64,000 nucleotides of DNA from an uncultured Eisenbergiella sp. (GTDB lineage: Bacteria; Bacillota; Clostridia; Lachnospirales; Lachnospiraceae): positions 1-64,000 of the forward strand of contig CAJUEL010000024.1 of NCBI GenBank assembly GCA_910585455.1. The letters are read 5' to 3'. Position numbers and translations under genes: made by a program. This document shows positions 18,591 through 27,179 of this stretch, piece after piece. Position 1 is the first letter of the stretch, and the number at the start of each line of letters is the position of its first letter. The notes beneath the pieces are model-generated. The model ran no database searches. It worked only from the letters and a program-made list of their open reading frames with translations, and had not been told where the DNA came from.

Positions 18591-19028
18591 TCAGACCACA
18601 ACCCCTTTTTGCAGCATGATGTTTGCGTACAGCGCGCCCTCGCCTGTGGCGATGATGGCATAGGCTTTTTTCGCCTCCTCATAAAAGGCAAACCGTTCGA
18701 TCTGCGCAAACGCATCCTGCCCACGCTCATCCGCCTGCGCCACAAGCTTTTCATAGGAGCTCCAGATCGGCGTCTCCACCGGATCGCCGGGCACGACCTG
18801 CATCAGGCTCACAGGGTGCTCCACATAGGTATCCAGCGGAAACAGCTGCAGGATGGCCTCCAGGATTTCACAGGCGCCATGTCCGTCCATGCGGATGACG
18901 ATGGCATCCTTTCCTACGGATTCTGCCGGAAAATTTCCGTCCGCGATCACCAGCCTGTCGCCATGTCCCATCTCGCACAGCACCTTTAACAGCTGGGGCG
19001 ACAATATTTTCGGAATTCCTTTTAACAT
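18591..19028 (-). CDS. fucU: RbsD/FucU-family sugar mutarotase
   Basis: The 145-residue protein matches the RbsD/FucU family from its first residues (MLKGIPKILSPQLL), with the conserved MGHGD motif (His22) and IADGNFPA. These cytoplasmic decameric proteins interconvert sugar anomers, L-fucose for FucU. Its ATG overlaps the end of the aldo-keto reductase gene by 7 bases, so the two are coupled. GGAGGG precedes the start. The symbol is by family resemblance to FucU; the true sugar is unproven. Confidence 0.85.
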   Translation of the reverse strand: MLKGIPKILSPQLLKVLCEMGHGDRLVIADGNFPAESVGKDAIVIRMDGHGACEILEAILQLFPLDTYVEHPVSLMQVVPGDPVETPIWSSYEKLVAQADERGQDAFAQIERFAFYEEAKKAYAIIATGEGALYANIMLQKGVVV

Positions 19029-20029
19029 AATGTGCCCTCCATATCCCAAAGGTCTTCCCAGCCTTTGGCGCCTTTCCACAAAAAAACCTGTCCCTTGATC
19101 AGCCTGCAGTTTTTATCCTCCAGCCGGATCGCCTCCATCTCCTCTTCCGTCAGCGGGTCCTCCGTCACACAGCGCAGATTGGCAATATATTGGGGCTCCT
19201 TTACGGAAAAAGGAATCGGAACCTGTCCCCGCTGCACCGCCCATTTTAAGCAGATCACCGCCGGATGTACCCCGTGGGCCTGGGCTGCCCTGACCACCGC
19301 AGGCAGCTGCGTATCCGCGACATCTTCTGTTGTCCGGTCCCGCTCCGGTCTGGACGGGGAGCCAATGGGACAATAGCCGATGGGCAAAATACTGTGCGCT
19401 TTTGCATACGCAAAAAGCTCCGGCTGCTGGAAGGAAGGATGCAGCTCCATTTCCAGCGCGGCGGGCTGTATCCGGCAAAGGGGCAGCAGAGCCTCCAGCT
19501 TGGGCACGGTCATGTTGCTCATGCCGATATAGCGCACCAGCCCCTTGTCCACCAGCTGTTCACACTGCCGCCAGGTGTTCATGAATTCTTCCACCGAAAA
19601 GGGTCTGGAATCAGGGTTCCGGGAATCGCCGTCGCAGCCCGGCGCATGGTAATTCGGAAAAGGCCAGTGGACAAAATACAGATCCAGATAAGAAAGCCCC
19701 AGGTCATTCAGACTCTTTTGACAGGCCTCCAGCACCTTTCCCTCCCCGTGCATGTCATTCCATACCTTGGAGGTGATAAAAAGCTCCTCCCGTTTCACTT
19801 CCTTTTCCGTAAAAAGGCGGTTTAACACAGCGCCGATTTTATCCTCATTCTGATAGACCGCCGCGCAGTCGATCAGGCGGTATCCGCTGCAGGCCGCGCC
19901 GTAAACCGCTTCCGCAACCGTATCCGCATCATATTTATCCGAGCCAAAGGTGCCAAGCCCCAGGGCCGGAATCTGTTCCCCGCTGTACAATGTCCGGCGG
20001 GGAATGCATGTCTGTTCTATTTTTTCCAT
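19022..20029 (-). CDS. Aldo-keto reductase
   Basis: This NADPH-type oxidoreductase of 335 residues (from ATG 20029) has the complete AKR tetrad: D54 and Y59 in LIDCAAVYQNE, K88 in ITSKVW and H121 in FVHWPF. ATG 20029 is chosen because GGAG lies 9 bases upstream; a GTG at 20056 and an ATG at 20035 are weaker alternatives. The C-terminal part includes a cysteine-ended tail whose last codons overlap the FucU start. Together with the FucU-like mutarotase and the nearby zinc dehydrogenase it suggests oxidation or reduction of a free monosaccharide (inference). Confidence 0.9.
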   Translation of the reverse strand: MEKIEQTCIPRRTLYSGEQIPALGLGTFGSDKYDADTVAEAVYGAACSGYRLIDCAAVYQNEDKIGAVLNRLFTEKEVKREELFITSKVWNDMHGEGKVLEACQKSLNDLGLSYLDLYFVHWPFPNYHAPGCDGDSRNPDSRPFSVEEFMNTWRQCEQLVDKGLVRYIGMSNMTVPKLEALLPLCRIQPAALEMELHPSFQQPELFAYAKAHSILPIGYCPIGSPSRPERDRTTEDVADTQLPAVVRAAQAHGVHPAVICLKWAVQRGQVPIPFSVKEPQYIANLRCVTEDPLTEEEMEAIRLEDKNCRLIKGQVFLWKGAKGWEDLWDMEGTLC

Positions 20030-20156
20030 TCGCATCGTCTCCGTTTCGTTTGCCACAGGCCTCGCCGCAGAATGTCAAATATCCGCATGAATGCGCTTCC
20101 CGTCCCACAGTCTAAAGCCATAACAGTTCCGGCTTCTCCAAACTGTTGGCAAAAAA

Positions 20157-21215
20157 TCAGTCAAAGGTCACCGCCACCTTGCCGCACTGTCCGCCCGCCA
20201 TGAGCCGATATGCCTCGTCCGCCTTTTCCAGCGGAAATTCATGGGTGATCAGGTCCTCCGGATGAATGCCCCAGCGAACCAGACGTTCCACCAGCTCCTC
20301 CATTCTCCACAGAGAGGTCACCCAGGAGCCGTAAATAGTTTTCTGTCCATGGATGATATCCGGGCTGGGATTGAAGGTGCATGTTCCGCCCTCTCCCACA
20401 AAGGCGACCTTCCCCCATTCCCGCGTGGCGCGGATGGCAAGCTGCCTGCCCGGATCGCTGGCGGAGGCATCGATCGACCGCTCTACGCCTTTCCCGCCGG
20501 TCACGGATAAAATCTGTTCCAGCGCGTCCTCCCCGGGCGCAAAGACATGATCTGCCAGCCCCAGCTTCTTTGCCAGGTCAATGCGGTAAGGATTCATCTC
20601 CACACCGATCAGCTGATTCGCCCCCATCGCCTTCGCCAGCATCAGGGCTGCCAGCCCTACAGGTCCCAGTCCCGTCACCAAAACAGCGTCGTTTCCGCAG
20701 ATTCCGATTTTTTCAATCGCCTCATACACCGTCCCAAAGCCGCAGGCAACCTGCGCTCCGTCCTTATAGCTCAGCTCATCCGGCAGCGCGATCAGGTCCT
20801 TTTCCTCCGCCAGAATGTAGGGCGCCATTCCGCCGTTTCTCTGCCAGCCGTAGGCCTGCCGGAATTTGCTCTTGCAGGAAATATAATATCCCCTGCGGCA
20901 GTCGTTGCACACACCGCAGCCTGAAATATGGTACACGATGACCCTGTCCCCTTTTTTGAAGCGGCGCAGCCCTTCGCCCTCCTCCTCAATGACGCCGCAG
21001 GGCTCATGTCCGGCGATCATGCCGGGAATATATCCTTCCGCGCCTTTTCCGGTATGCTCTCTGTAAATGCAGCGGATATCGCTGCCGCAGATCGTGGTCG
21101 CCTTCGTGCGCACCAGCACCTGTCCGTATCCGGGCTTTGGCACTTCAAAGTCCTCAAGCTGCGCCGTGGAATTGCCGGGCAGAACCGCCCCCTTCATCAT
21201 CATTTTCACCGCCAT
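20157..21215 (-). CDS. Zinc-dependent medium-chain alcohol/sugar dehydrogenase
   Basis: The 352-residue protein has the MDR fold. Catalytic zinc ligands are C43 (CGSD) and H70-E71 (AGHEPCG), structural zinc ligands are C100, C103, C106 and C114, and the nucleotide-binding motif is TGLGPVGLAALMLAK near 187-201. It oxidises a secondary alcohol or polyol with NAD(P). The start follows AAAGGAGAG. It is divergent from the AraC gene across two palindromes and in line with the aldo-keto reductase and mutarotase genes, suggesting a monosaccharide catabolic unit. The substrate cannot be named. Confidence 0.9.
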   Translation of the reverse strand: MAVKMMMKGAVLPGNSTAQLEDFEVPKPGYGQVLVRTKATTICGSDIRCIYREHTGKGAEGYIPGMIAGHEPCGVIEEEGEGLRRFKKGDRVIVYHISGCGVCNDCRRGYYISCKSKFRQAYGWQRNGGMAPYILAEEKDLIALPDELSYKDGAQVACGFGTVYEAIEKIGICGNDAVLVTGLGPVGLAALMLAKAMGANQLIGVEMNPYRIDLAKKLGLADHVFAPGEDALEQILSVTGGKGVERSIDASASDPGRQLAIRATREWGKVAFVGEGGTCTFNPSPDIIHGQKTIYGSWVTSLWRMEELVERLVRWGIHPEDLITHEFPLEKADEAYRLMAGGQCGKVAVTFD

Positions 21216-21330
21216 AATCCTTCTCTCCTTTCATGGCAACGCGTCCCGCCTGTTATTTCAGCGGGAAAAATTGTGTTGATGTATCCGCCAGCAAGTGACC
21301 GACATCCCGTCCCAGAAACAGTGTGGCAGG

Positions 21331-21608
21331 CAGGACGGCGGTATAGGCGTGGGCGGGCAGAGCGGGGGGAAAGCGCGGGCAGTGTCTTTTGCGCGGCTGT
21401 ATCCAAAACGGGCAATTCCGGCAAACCGGCGGCGCATTCCAAAAGCGCGACAGGGTGCGATAAACTCGTTTCACTCGGACAGTATCGCACCCTGTCGCAG
21501 GAATGCTCTGCCGGTTCGCTGGAATTGCACCCTTTTGGATACAGCCGCGCAAAAGACACTGCCCGCGCTTTCCCCCCGCTCTGCCCGCCCACGCCTATAC
21601 CGCCTGTC
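21331..21608. repeat. Large imperfect palindrome, copy 2 (LHR2)
   Basis: Arms of about 130 bases pair across a centre at about 21470, with outer ends GGCGGTATAGGCG and CGCCTATACCGCC. Its central strand complement reads GCGACAGGGTGCGATACTGT followed by CCGAGTGAAACGAGTTTATC. That is nearly the same as the centre of copy 3, so copies 2 and 3 are inverted relative to each other. The 270-base AT-richer stretch between them (21609-21881) holds a TATACT at 21807 but no clear gene. Confidence 0.88.
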
Positions 21609-21881
21609 TACATCTGCCGTCAGTCCATTCCTGACGGGAATGCATCGGTTGCTTCTCTGGCTGGCATCGTTGTTTTCCGGCGGCTTTGAAGGGCAAAACC
21701 GCCTTTGTTTCCTGTACTTTCCATTATAAAGCATTCACTTTTTTATGTAAGTACAATATCTGCCAATTTATTTTAAAAAATGTCGTGTTTTTATATGTTT
21801 TTGTGTTATACTGTAAAGTAATATATGCCATTGATGGCACGCAGTCGCCGTCCGGGGCTTTCATTGTAAATGAACCGGCGC

Positions 21882-22231
21882 GTCCCGTCCGGGGCAGCGT
21901 GGAGATCGAAACGGGCGGCGGTATGGGCGCGGACGGAGCCGGGATTTCTCCGGTGCGGCGATGGGAATAGTGTTTTCGGGCGGCTCTATCCAAAGCGGAG
22001 CAATTCCCAAAACGGCAGAGCATTCCTGCGACAGGGCGCGATACTGTCCGAGTGAAACGAGTTTATCGCGCCCTGCCGCGTTTTTGGAATGCGCCGCCGG
22101 TTTGCAGGAATTGCCCGCTTTGGATAATGCCGCCCGAAAACACTATTCCCATCGCCGCACCGGAGAAATCCCGGTTCCGTCCGCACACAGACCGCCGCCC
22201 GTTTCGGTCTCCACGCTGCCCCGGATGGGAC
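21882..22231. repeat. Large imperfect palindrome, copy 3 (LHR3)
   Basis: The outer ends GTCCCGTCCGGGGCAGCGTGG and the complement of GGTCCCATCCGGGGCAGCG pair; the arms run inward to the apex motif CCGAGTGAAACGAGTTTATC. The element fills most of the space before the AraC gene, so its leader RNA would carry a very long hairpin if transcribed from upstream. Frames open through it are artefacts. Confidence 0.87.
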
Positions 22232-22291
22232 CCACTACCTTCCTCCTTACATCCACCAAATCCACCGCCCCACCCCGGAAAGGAGTCTGCC

Positions 22292-23182
22292 ATGCGCACA
22301 CTTTATAACGATATGGATATCCGCTTTTTTCTTGGCGGCATCCAGATCCGCGCCCTGAACATCGTGTTTGAGCGCTTTACACGCACCATCCCCGCCCACA
22401 GCCACGGAAACGGCTGCTATGAGATCCACTACATCCCCGCCGGATACGGAAAGCTGCGCGCAAACGGAAGCTTCTATGACATTGTGCCCAATACGCTTTT
22501 CGTCACAGGTCCCCATGTGGAGCATGCCCAAACGCCCGCGCAGCAGGATCCCATGCAGGAATACTGCATTTACTTAAAATTTGACCACCCCTCCCGCGGC
22601 AAAAGCGCCTCGCCTACGGTGGAGTCCTTTCTCTCGGTTCCTTTCTGGTTCGGCAGGGACGGTCAGGACATCCATACCCTGATGCTCCGGCTTTTTGCGG
22701 AGCTCAGGCAACGCTACACGGGATACCAGGAGCAGGTTTCCCTGCTTTTATCACAGCTTGTCATCTACATGGTGCGCAACTATGAGCAGCGTCAGATCTC
22801 CAGCACCTCCTTCGCGCCAAAAAATCTGACTGACGCCAAATCCGTCATCATCGAGGAGTATTTTTTATACGAATATCAATCCCTCTCCCTGGGCGCGCTG
22901 GCAGACCGGTTAAAATTGAGCCCCCGCCAGACCCAGCGCCTGCTGATGGAATCTTACGGGAAATCCTTTCAGCAAAAAAAGGCGGAAGCGAGAATGTCCG
23001 CCGCCGCCATTTTATTATCGGATCCGGAACGAAGCATCACCTCCATCGCCGAAGTCCTCGGTTATTCCTCCGGAGAGCATTTCTCCGGCGCCTTTAAAAG
23101 CTATTACCACATGTGTCCGCGGGACTACCGCCGCCTGTCCCTGCAACCAAAGCCACGCGGCACGGAGCCATCCATGCCGTGA
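22292..23182 (+). CDS. AraC-family transcriptional regulator
   Basis: This 296-residue protein has an N-terminal cupin-like ligand domain (HSHGNGCYEIHYIPAG near 36-51) and a C-terminal double helix-turn-helix (about 190-285: LSLGALADRLKLSPRQTQRLL and SITSIAEVLGYSSGEHFSGAF). ATG 22292 follows GGAAAGGAG; longer in-frame extensions run into the palindrome and are not credible. It likely senses a sugar and controls a neighbouring gene, perhaps the divergent dehydrogenase cluster (inference). Confidence 0.9.
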   Translation: MRTLYNDMDIRFFLGGIQIRALNIVFERFTRTIPAHSHGNGCYEIHYIPAGYGKLRANGSFYDIVPNTLFVTGPHVEHAQTPAQQDPMQEYCIYLKFDHPSRGKSASPTVESFLSVPFWFGRDGQDIHTLMLRLFAELRQRYTGYQEQVSLLLSQLVIYMVRNYEQRQISSTSFAPKNLTDAKSVIIEEYFLYEYQSLSLGALADRLKLSPRQTQRLLMESYGKSFQQKKAEARMSAAAILLSDPERSITSIAEVLGYSSGEHFSGAFKSYYHMCPRDYRRLSLQPKPRGTEPSMP

Positions 23183-23199
23183 CGCCGCATCCTGCCCGG

Positions 23200-24081
23200 C
23201 TACAGCTCAATCAGCTCATATTCCTTCGTTCCGTAGCCCAGCTTCGCCGCTGCGTCGATCGTGTGCTCACCGTGCCGGGAGGTGACTCTCTCAAGGAAAT
23301 GATCCCTGCCGGGATCTGTGGACTGCCGGATCAGATCCATGCATGCTTTGTCCAGCGCCACCGGATCCAGAGAGGAAAGGATGCCGATATCCGCCATACA
23401 GGGGTCCTCCGCCACGGCGCAGCAGTCACAGTCCACGGAAAGATTGCACATCACGTTGATATAAGCCGCTTTCCCCTCAAAATATTCCACGACGCTGCCC
23501 GCCGCGTCCGCCATGGCTTCGCAGAACACCTCCTGCTGTGCCGTATGCGACCAGACCGTATTCTGGTCGTCCACCGCGCCGCCGGAATGAATCAGGCATT
23601 TGCCAGCCGTGGAAGCGATGCCGATCGACAGCTGCTTGATCGCGCCGCCAAAGCCGCCCATGGGATGTCCCTTAAAATGGGAAAGCACCAGCAGGGAATC
23701 ATAATCAACGATATTTTTTCCCACGTAATTTTCTTTTAAGACCTTGCCATTTGGAATCTCCAGCTTCAGATCCGGTCCTTCACCGTCCAGAAGATCCACC
23801 TTGAAATACTTCGCCCAGCCATGGGCTTCCATCAGCTTTTTGTGTTTGTCCGTTGTGTTGCGCTCGCCGCCGTAAGCGGTGTTGCATTCCACCACCGTGC
23901 CGTTCACATGCCCGATCATCTGCTCCATGAATTTCGGACGCAGGTAGTTTTGGTTGCCCGCCTCGCCGGAATGCACCTTTACCGCTACCTTTCCCGGCAG
24001 CGCAATCTGCAGCGCCTCATACATCCTGACCACCGCCTCCGGCGTGAGCTCCTTTGTGAAATAAACCTTTGCTTTTTCCAT
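23200..24081 (-). CDS. DUF362 domain protein
   Basis: The 293-residue protein has the DUF362 pattern: VAVKVHSGEAGNQNYLRP, KGHPMGGFGGAIKQLSIG, and a cysteine-rich stretch (CNLSVDCDCC....DPCMADIG) near 215-238 that may bind iron-sulfur or a metal. Members are often described as (4Fe-4S)-ferredoxin-like or uncharacterised. The start at 24081 follows AGAAAGGGG. It converges with the AraC gene, with only 17 bases between their ends. No enzymatic role can be assigned. Confidence 0.85.
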   Translation of the reverse strand: MEKAKVYFTKELTPEAVVRMYEALQIALPGKVAVKVHSGEAGNQNYLRPKFMEQMIGHVNGTVVECNTAYGGERNTTDKHKKLMEAHGWAKYFKVDLLDGEGPDLKLEIPNGKVLKENYVGKNIVDYDSLLVLSHFKGHPMGGFGGAIKQLSIGIASTAGKCLIHSGGAVDDQNTVWSHTAQQEVFCEAMADAAGSVVEYFEGKAAYINVMCNLSVDCDCCAVAEDPCMADIGILSSLDPVALDKACMDLIRQSTDPGRDHFLERVTSRHGEHTIDAAAKLGYGTKEYELIEL

Positions 24082-24209
24082 GCTGTTCCCCTTTCTGTTT
24101 TCTAAATGCAGAAAACGACATATGTCATTTCCCACAGGTTACCATAGTTCTATGCCACGGCGGCAACCGCCCGAATGAACGTTACCGGCTGCAGCCATCA
24201 ACCTCCCTG

Positions 24210-25583
24210 TCAGCCTCTGACCGCCTGCACCCTGCATTTCTTTTTCCAGCAGGCGATCCCGTATTTCAGAATCGTGCGCATGCCGTCCTGCACAAGCCTC
24301 TTTTCATAGCGCTTGCCCTCGATCTGGGCTAACGCCTCCATACACCCGGCTTCCAGATCCCCGCCGTCCGGATACTTCACCTCAATCACGATGCCCAGCT
24401 CTTCCGCCTCATCCTCCACCAGAATATCGCTGTATCCGTCCCCGGATTCCACATTGGAATAGATATCCCAGGCCTCATTGTGAGAAAGCAGCCCCAGCAA
24501 AATTCCGTGGTAAAAATTTTCCTTCTTTCCCTTACGCGCTCCGGCATCCCGGACGCTGACCGTCATCTCCAGATATTCCCCAAGCCGCCTTTCCACCTCT
24601 GTGGCATCTCCTTTGGCGAGGGCGCTGCAAAAGGCGTCCAGCCTGGGAGCATCCCGGACCGCCTCCTCCGCAAACCATTCCAGAATCTGATCCACAAAAA
24701 TCTTCCGGATTTCCCGGTTCGGAATCACCAGCTGCCGCTTCTCCCCGTCAACCTTCCCCTGCCGGGTCAGATATCCCGTCATATAGAGCACGCTCCAGAT
24801 ATTATCAGCGGACTGATACAATTCCCGGTAGGTCAACTCCGGATTGATCTTTTTTTCCACCGCTTCCCCGCAGACCAGCTTTTCGATTTCCCGCTTCGTC
24901 TTCTGCCCGGCAGTCCGGATAAACTGACGTATGATATCGTTTCCGCTGGTGTTGATCCAATACGCCCTCGGCCAGGCATCCGGCTCTGCGCGCAGCTGAT
25001 CCACATAATTGATCACATCCCAGGGACAATACACCTCTGCATTCCCGAACCGGTAGCCGTCATACCACTCTTTTGTCCATTCATATTTATCTGCAAAGCC
25101 ATAATAGTCGAGCATTTCCCGCACTTCCCTGTCCAGAAAACCGAAATGCTCTTCAAACCGCACATCATCTATCGTCAGGACATTCAAATTGTTCAACCCT
25201 GTGAAAATGCTCTCCTTTGCGATGCGCAAACAGCCCGTCAGCACCGCGAGAAAAATGTTGCCGTTGCTCTTTAACGCTCTGCCAAACATTTTCCGGATCA
25301 GATCGATCATTTCATCATAATAGCCCGCCTGCTGCGCCTTATCCAGCGGCACATCATATTCATCAATCAGGAGGATCGCTTTCTGACCGTAATGCTTATA
25401 AAGAAGCCTTGTAAGGGTCAGAAGACTGGTTTGCAACGCATCATCCGTCATAACGAACTCCGCTTCCCCGACATCCGCAACATAAACCAATAACTGATAC
25501 TGCTTTTTTTCATCATCGGTAAGCTGCGGGCTGTCCGAAAGGAACGGAAACCGCATCGCCTCATCCCTTATGATCGAACACAT
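24210..25583 (-). pseudogene. AAA-ATPase-like/PD-(D/E)XK nuclease gene lacking its 5' part
   Basis: The 457-codon frame matches the C-terminal four fifths of the clostridial AAA-ATPase-like plus PDDEXK family. It has a Walker-B-like ILLIDEYDVPLDKA near 70, ESIFTGLNNL, EWYDGYRFG, CPWDVINY and the nuclease-like GYSDILVEDE....IVIEVKY. Full proteins are about 550-580 residues and begin with a DKT and PRRFGKT (Walker A) region. Here that region is absent, because the frame opens at MCSIIRDEA, a point normally about 110-120 residues inside the protein. Only 36 bases separate it from the next gene. It is most likely a decayed copy; a shortened active product cannot be excluded. Confidence 0.75.
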
Positions 25584-25619
25584 CGTTTCCCGCGCCGACC
25601 GGCAGCTTTTTCCACTGAG

Positions 25620-26969
25620 TCACCCGTTTCCTCCTTTCTCCAAAACCTTCCTGTAAGGCGCGAGCATCCCTTCCGTCATTTTCGCCCCCGCCTTTTTCTG
25701 AAGCGCGGGCGTGTTCATGAGCGCGCCCACCAGGTACATTTTGAAAATTGTTCCCGGGTTTTTCTGCGGGAAATCATATTGCCCGTGCGCCTTGAAAAAC
25801 CGGTGGTCCGCCCGCATCATTCCCTGCATGAGGAAAATCAGATCACGGAAAATCTTCATACCGCCCACGCCATAAAAATTCTGCGGCTGCACATGGCGGC
25901 GTTCCAGGGCGTAAGCGAGACTGTCCGCCATCCGGTCGATGGCTGCGTCCGCATCCTGCTCGTCTGTGGCAACTCCGGCGAGGAAATTGCCGCCCACCTG
26001 GCTGCGCGCCTCGATGACCGTTTTTAAATTCTCCTCACGGCTCAGATTCCCGCTGACCAGATACCCCACCGGGCTTCCCATGGTGACCGTACGGTGTCCA
26101 TTACAGAATTGCCTGTCGTCGTACATTTTAAACCGGCTGCCCATGGAATGATCCCGGATCGAAAAAGCGTACACCACAGCATCCGCGCTCTGAATTTCAT
26201 TCCGCAAAAAATCGTCAAATCCGTCCTTATAGATACACTTTCCCGTCGCAGCGCAGCGAAAGCACCCCAGGCATCCGCCCTGCAGCGGGTATTCCCGGAT
26301 ATTCACCACCCTGACCGCATAGGGCAGCACTGCCGCAAACCGCCCGATCATGCCCTGCAGCTGCGCATCCTCCGCCGCTGCATCCGTCACCACCACAACC
26401 TGTCTGCCTTCCCGTTTTGCTGTTTCCTCCCCGGGCATATGCACAGGCACACGGACGGAGGGCGCAAGGGGCGCGGGAATCGGCTCGTAGCTATCCTTTT
26501 TGACGCTCCACAGCACATAGTGGAAAAAGGCGGCGGCATCCCGCTGCCCGGCAGGCTTTAACAAGTCCTCCATATCGGCGGAAAGCCCCCGGATGAACTT
26601 CATCCCCATATCCTGACAGTTTTCCTGGATATAGCGATGCGCCGTCACATCGTAAAAGTGCTTGGATGTGGTAATCTGCGTGGCATACTTCCCGGAAAGA
26701 TCAATATCTGACTGCCTGACAAGCTCCAAAAACCGGTGCAGCTGGCTGGGCGCCAAAAAGGTATACACCGGATAGGAAAACAAAATGAGCTCCGCCCACG
26801 CAAGAGCTTCCCCTGCGGGCGCAAAATCCTTCTCCAGCGCCCGGATACGCTGTCCCGCATGCAAAAAGCGATACTGATGCTTCGGATATCGTTTCTGCAA
26901 ATACAGCACCGTCTGCAGCGTGATGCTCGCTTCCCCCTTCGGACTTCCGTTCACAACCAAAATACGCAT
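25620..26969 (-). CDS. Two-domain flavodoxin-like/NADPH-dependent FMN reductase protein
   Basis: This 449-residue protein has two flavodoxin-like halves. The N-terminal half starts MRILVVNGSPKGEASITLQT, a phosphate-binding loop of FMN reductases. The second half (from about 195) has GGCLGCFRCAATGKCIYKDG, the cysteine motif found in iron-sulfur flavoproteins. The C-terminal quarter continues into a helical region ending EKGGNG. ATG 26969 is the start before the NGSP loop with GGGAGAAGG upstream; a longer frame to 27053 lacks support. It presumably transfers electrons from NAD(P)H to an unknown acceptor. Confidence 0.82.
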   Translation of the reverse strand: MRILVVNGSPKGEASITLQTVLYLQKRYPKHQYRFLHAGQRIRALEKDFAPAGEALAWAELILFSYPVYTFLAPSQLHRFLELVRQSDIDLSGKYATQITTSKHFYDVTAHRYIQENCQDMGMKFIRGLSADMEDLLKPAGQRDAAAFFHYVLWSVKKDSYEPIPAPLAPSVRVPVHMPGEETAKREGRQVVVVTDAAAEDAQLQGMIGRFAAVLPYAVRVVNIREYPLQGGCLGCFRCAATGKCIYKDGFDDFLRNEIQSADAVVYAFSIRDHSMGSRFKMYDDRQFCNGHRTVTMGSPVGYLVSGNLSREENLKTVIEARSQVGGNFLAGVATDEQDADAAIDRMADSLAYALERRHVQPQNFYGVGGMKIFRDLIFLMQGMMRADHRFFKAHGQYDFPQKNPGTIFKMYLVGALMNTPALQKKAGAKMTEGMLAPYRKVLEKGGNG

Positions 26970-27179
26970 GTCATCCTTCTCCCTTCCCACATTCTGTTCC
27001 CTGATATATAGTATAATGAAAAAAGATGGATATTTCAATCCTAATACTTGCATTTCCCCCTGATCTGCGATAAGCTGTTACTATGCGCTATGTCCCGGCA
27101 GACGATAATCTGGCGGCGTGCCACTGCCTTTCACATACATATTTTTATCTTATGCCCCACAGGGCGGAAACGGAGAAAC

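Noticed and set aside
21206..22308. Several Arg/Pro-rich frames of 60-250 residues in the gap before the AraC gene
   Set aside because: They run through palindromes 2 and 3, have no ribosome sites and show the same shared peptide text on both strands.
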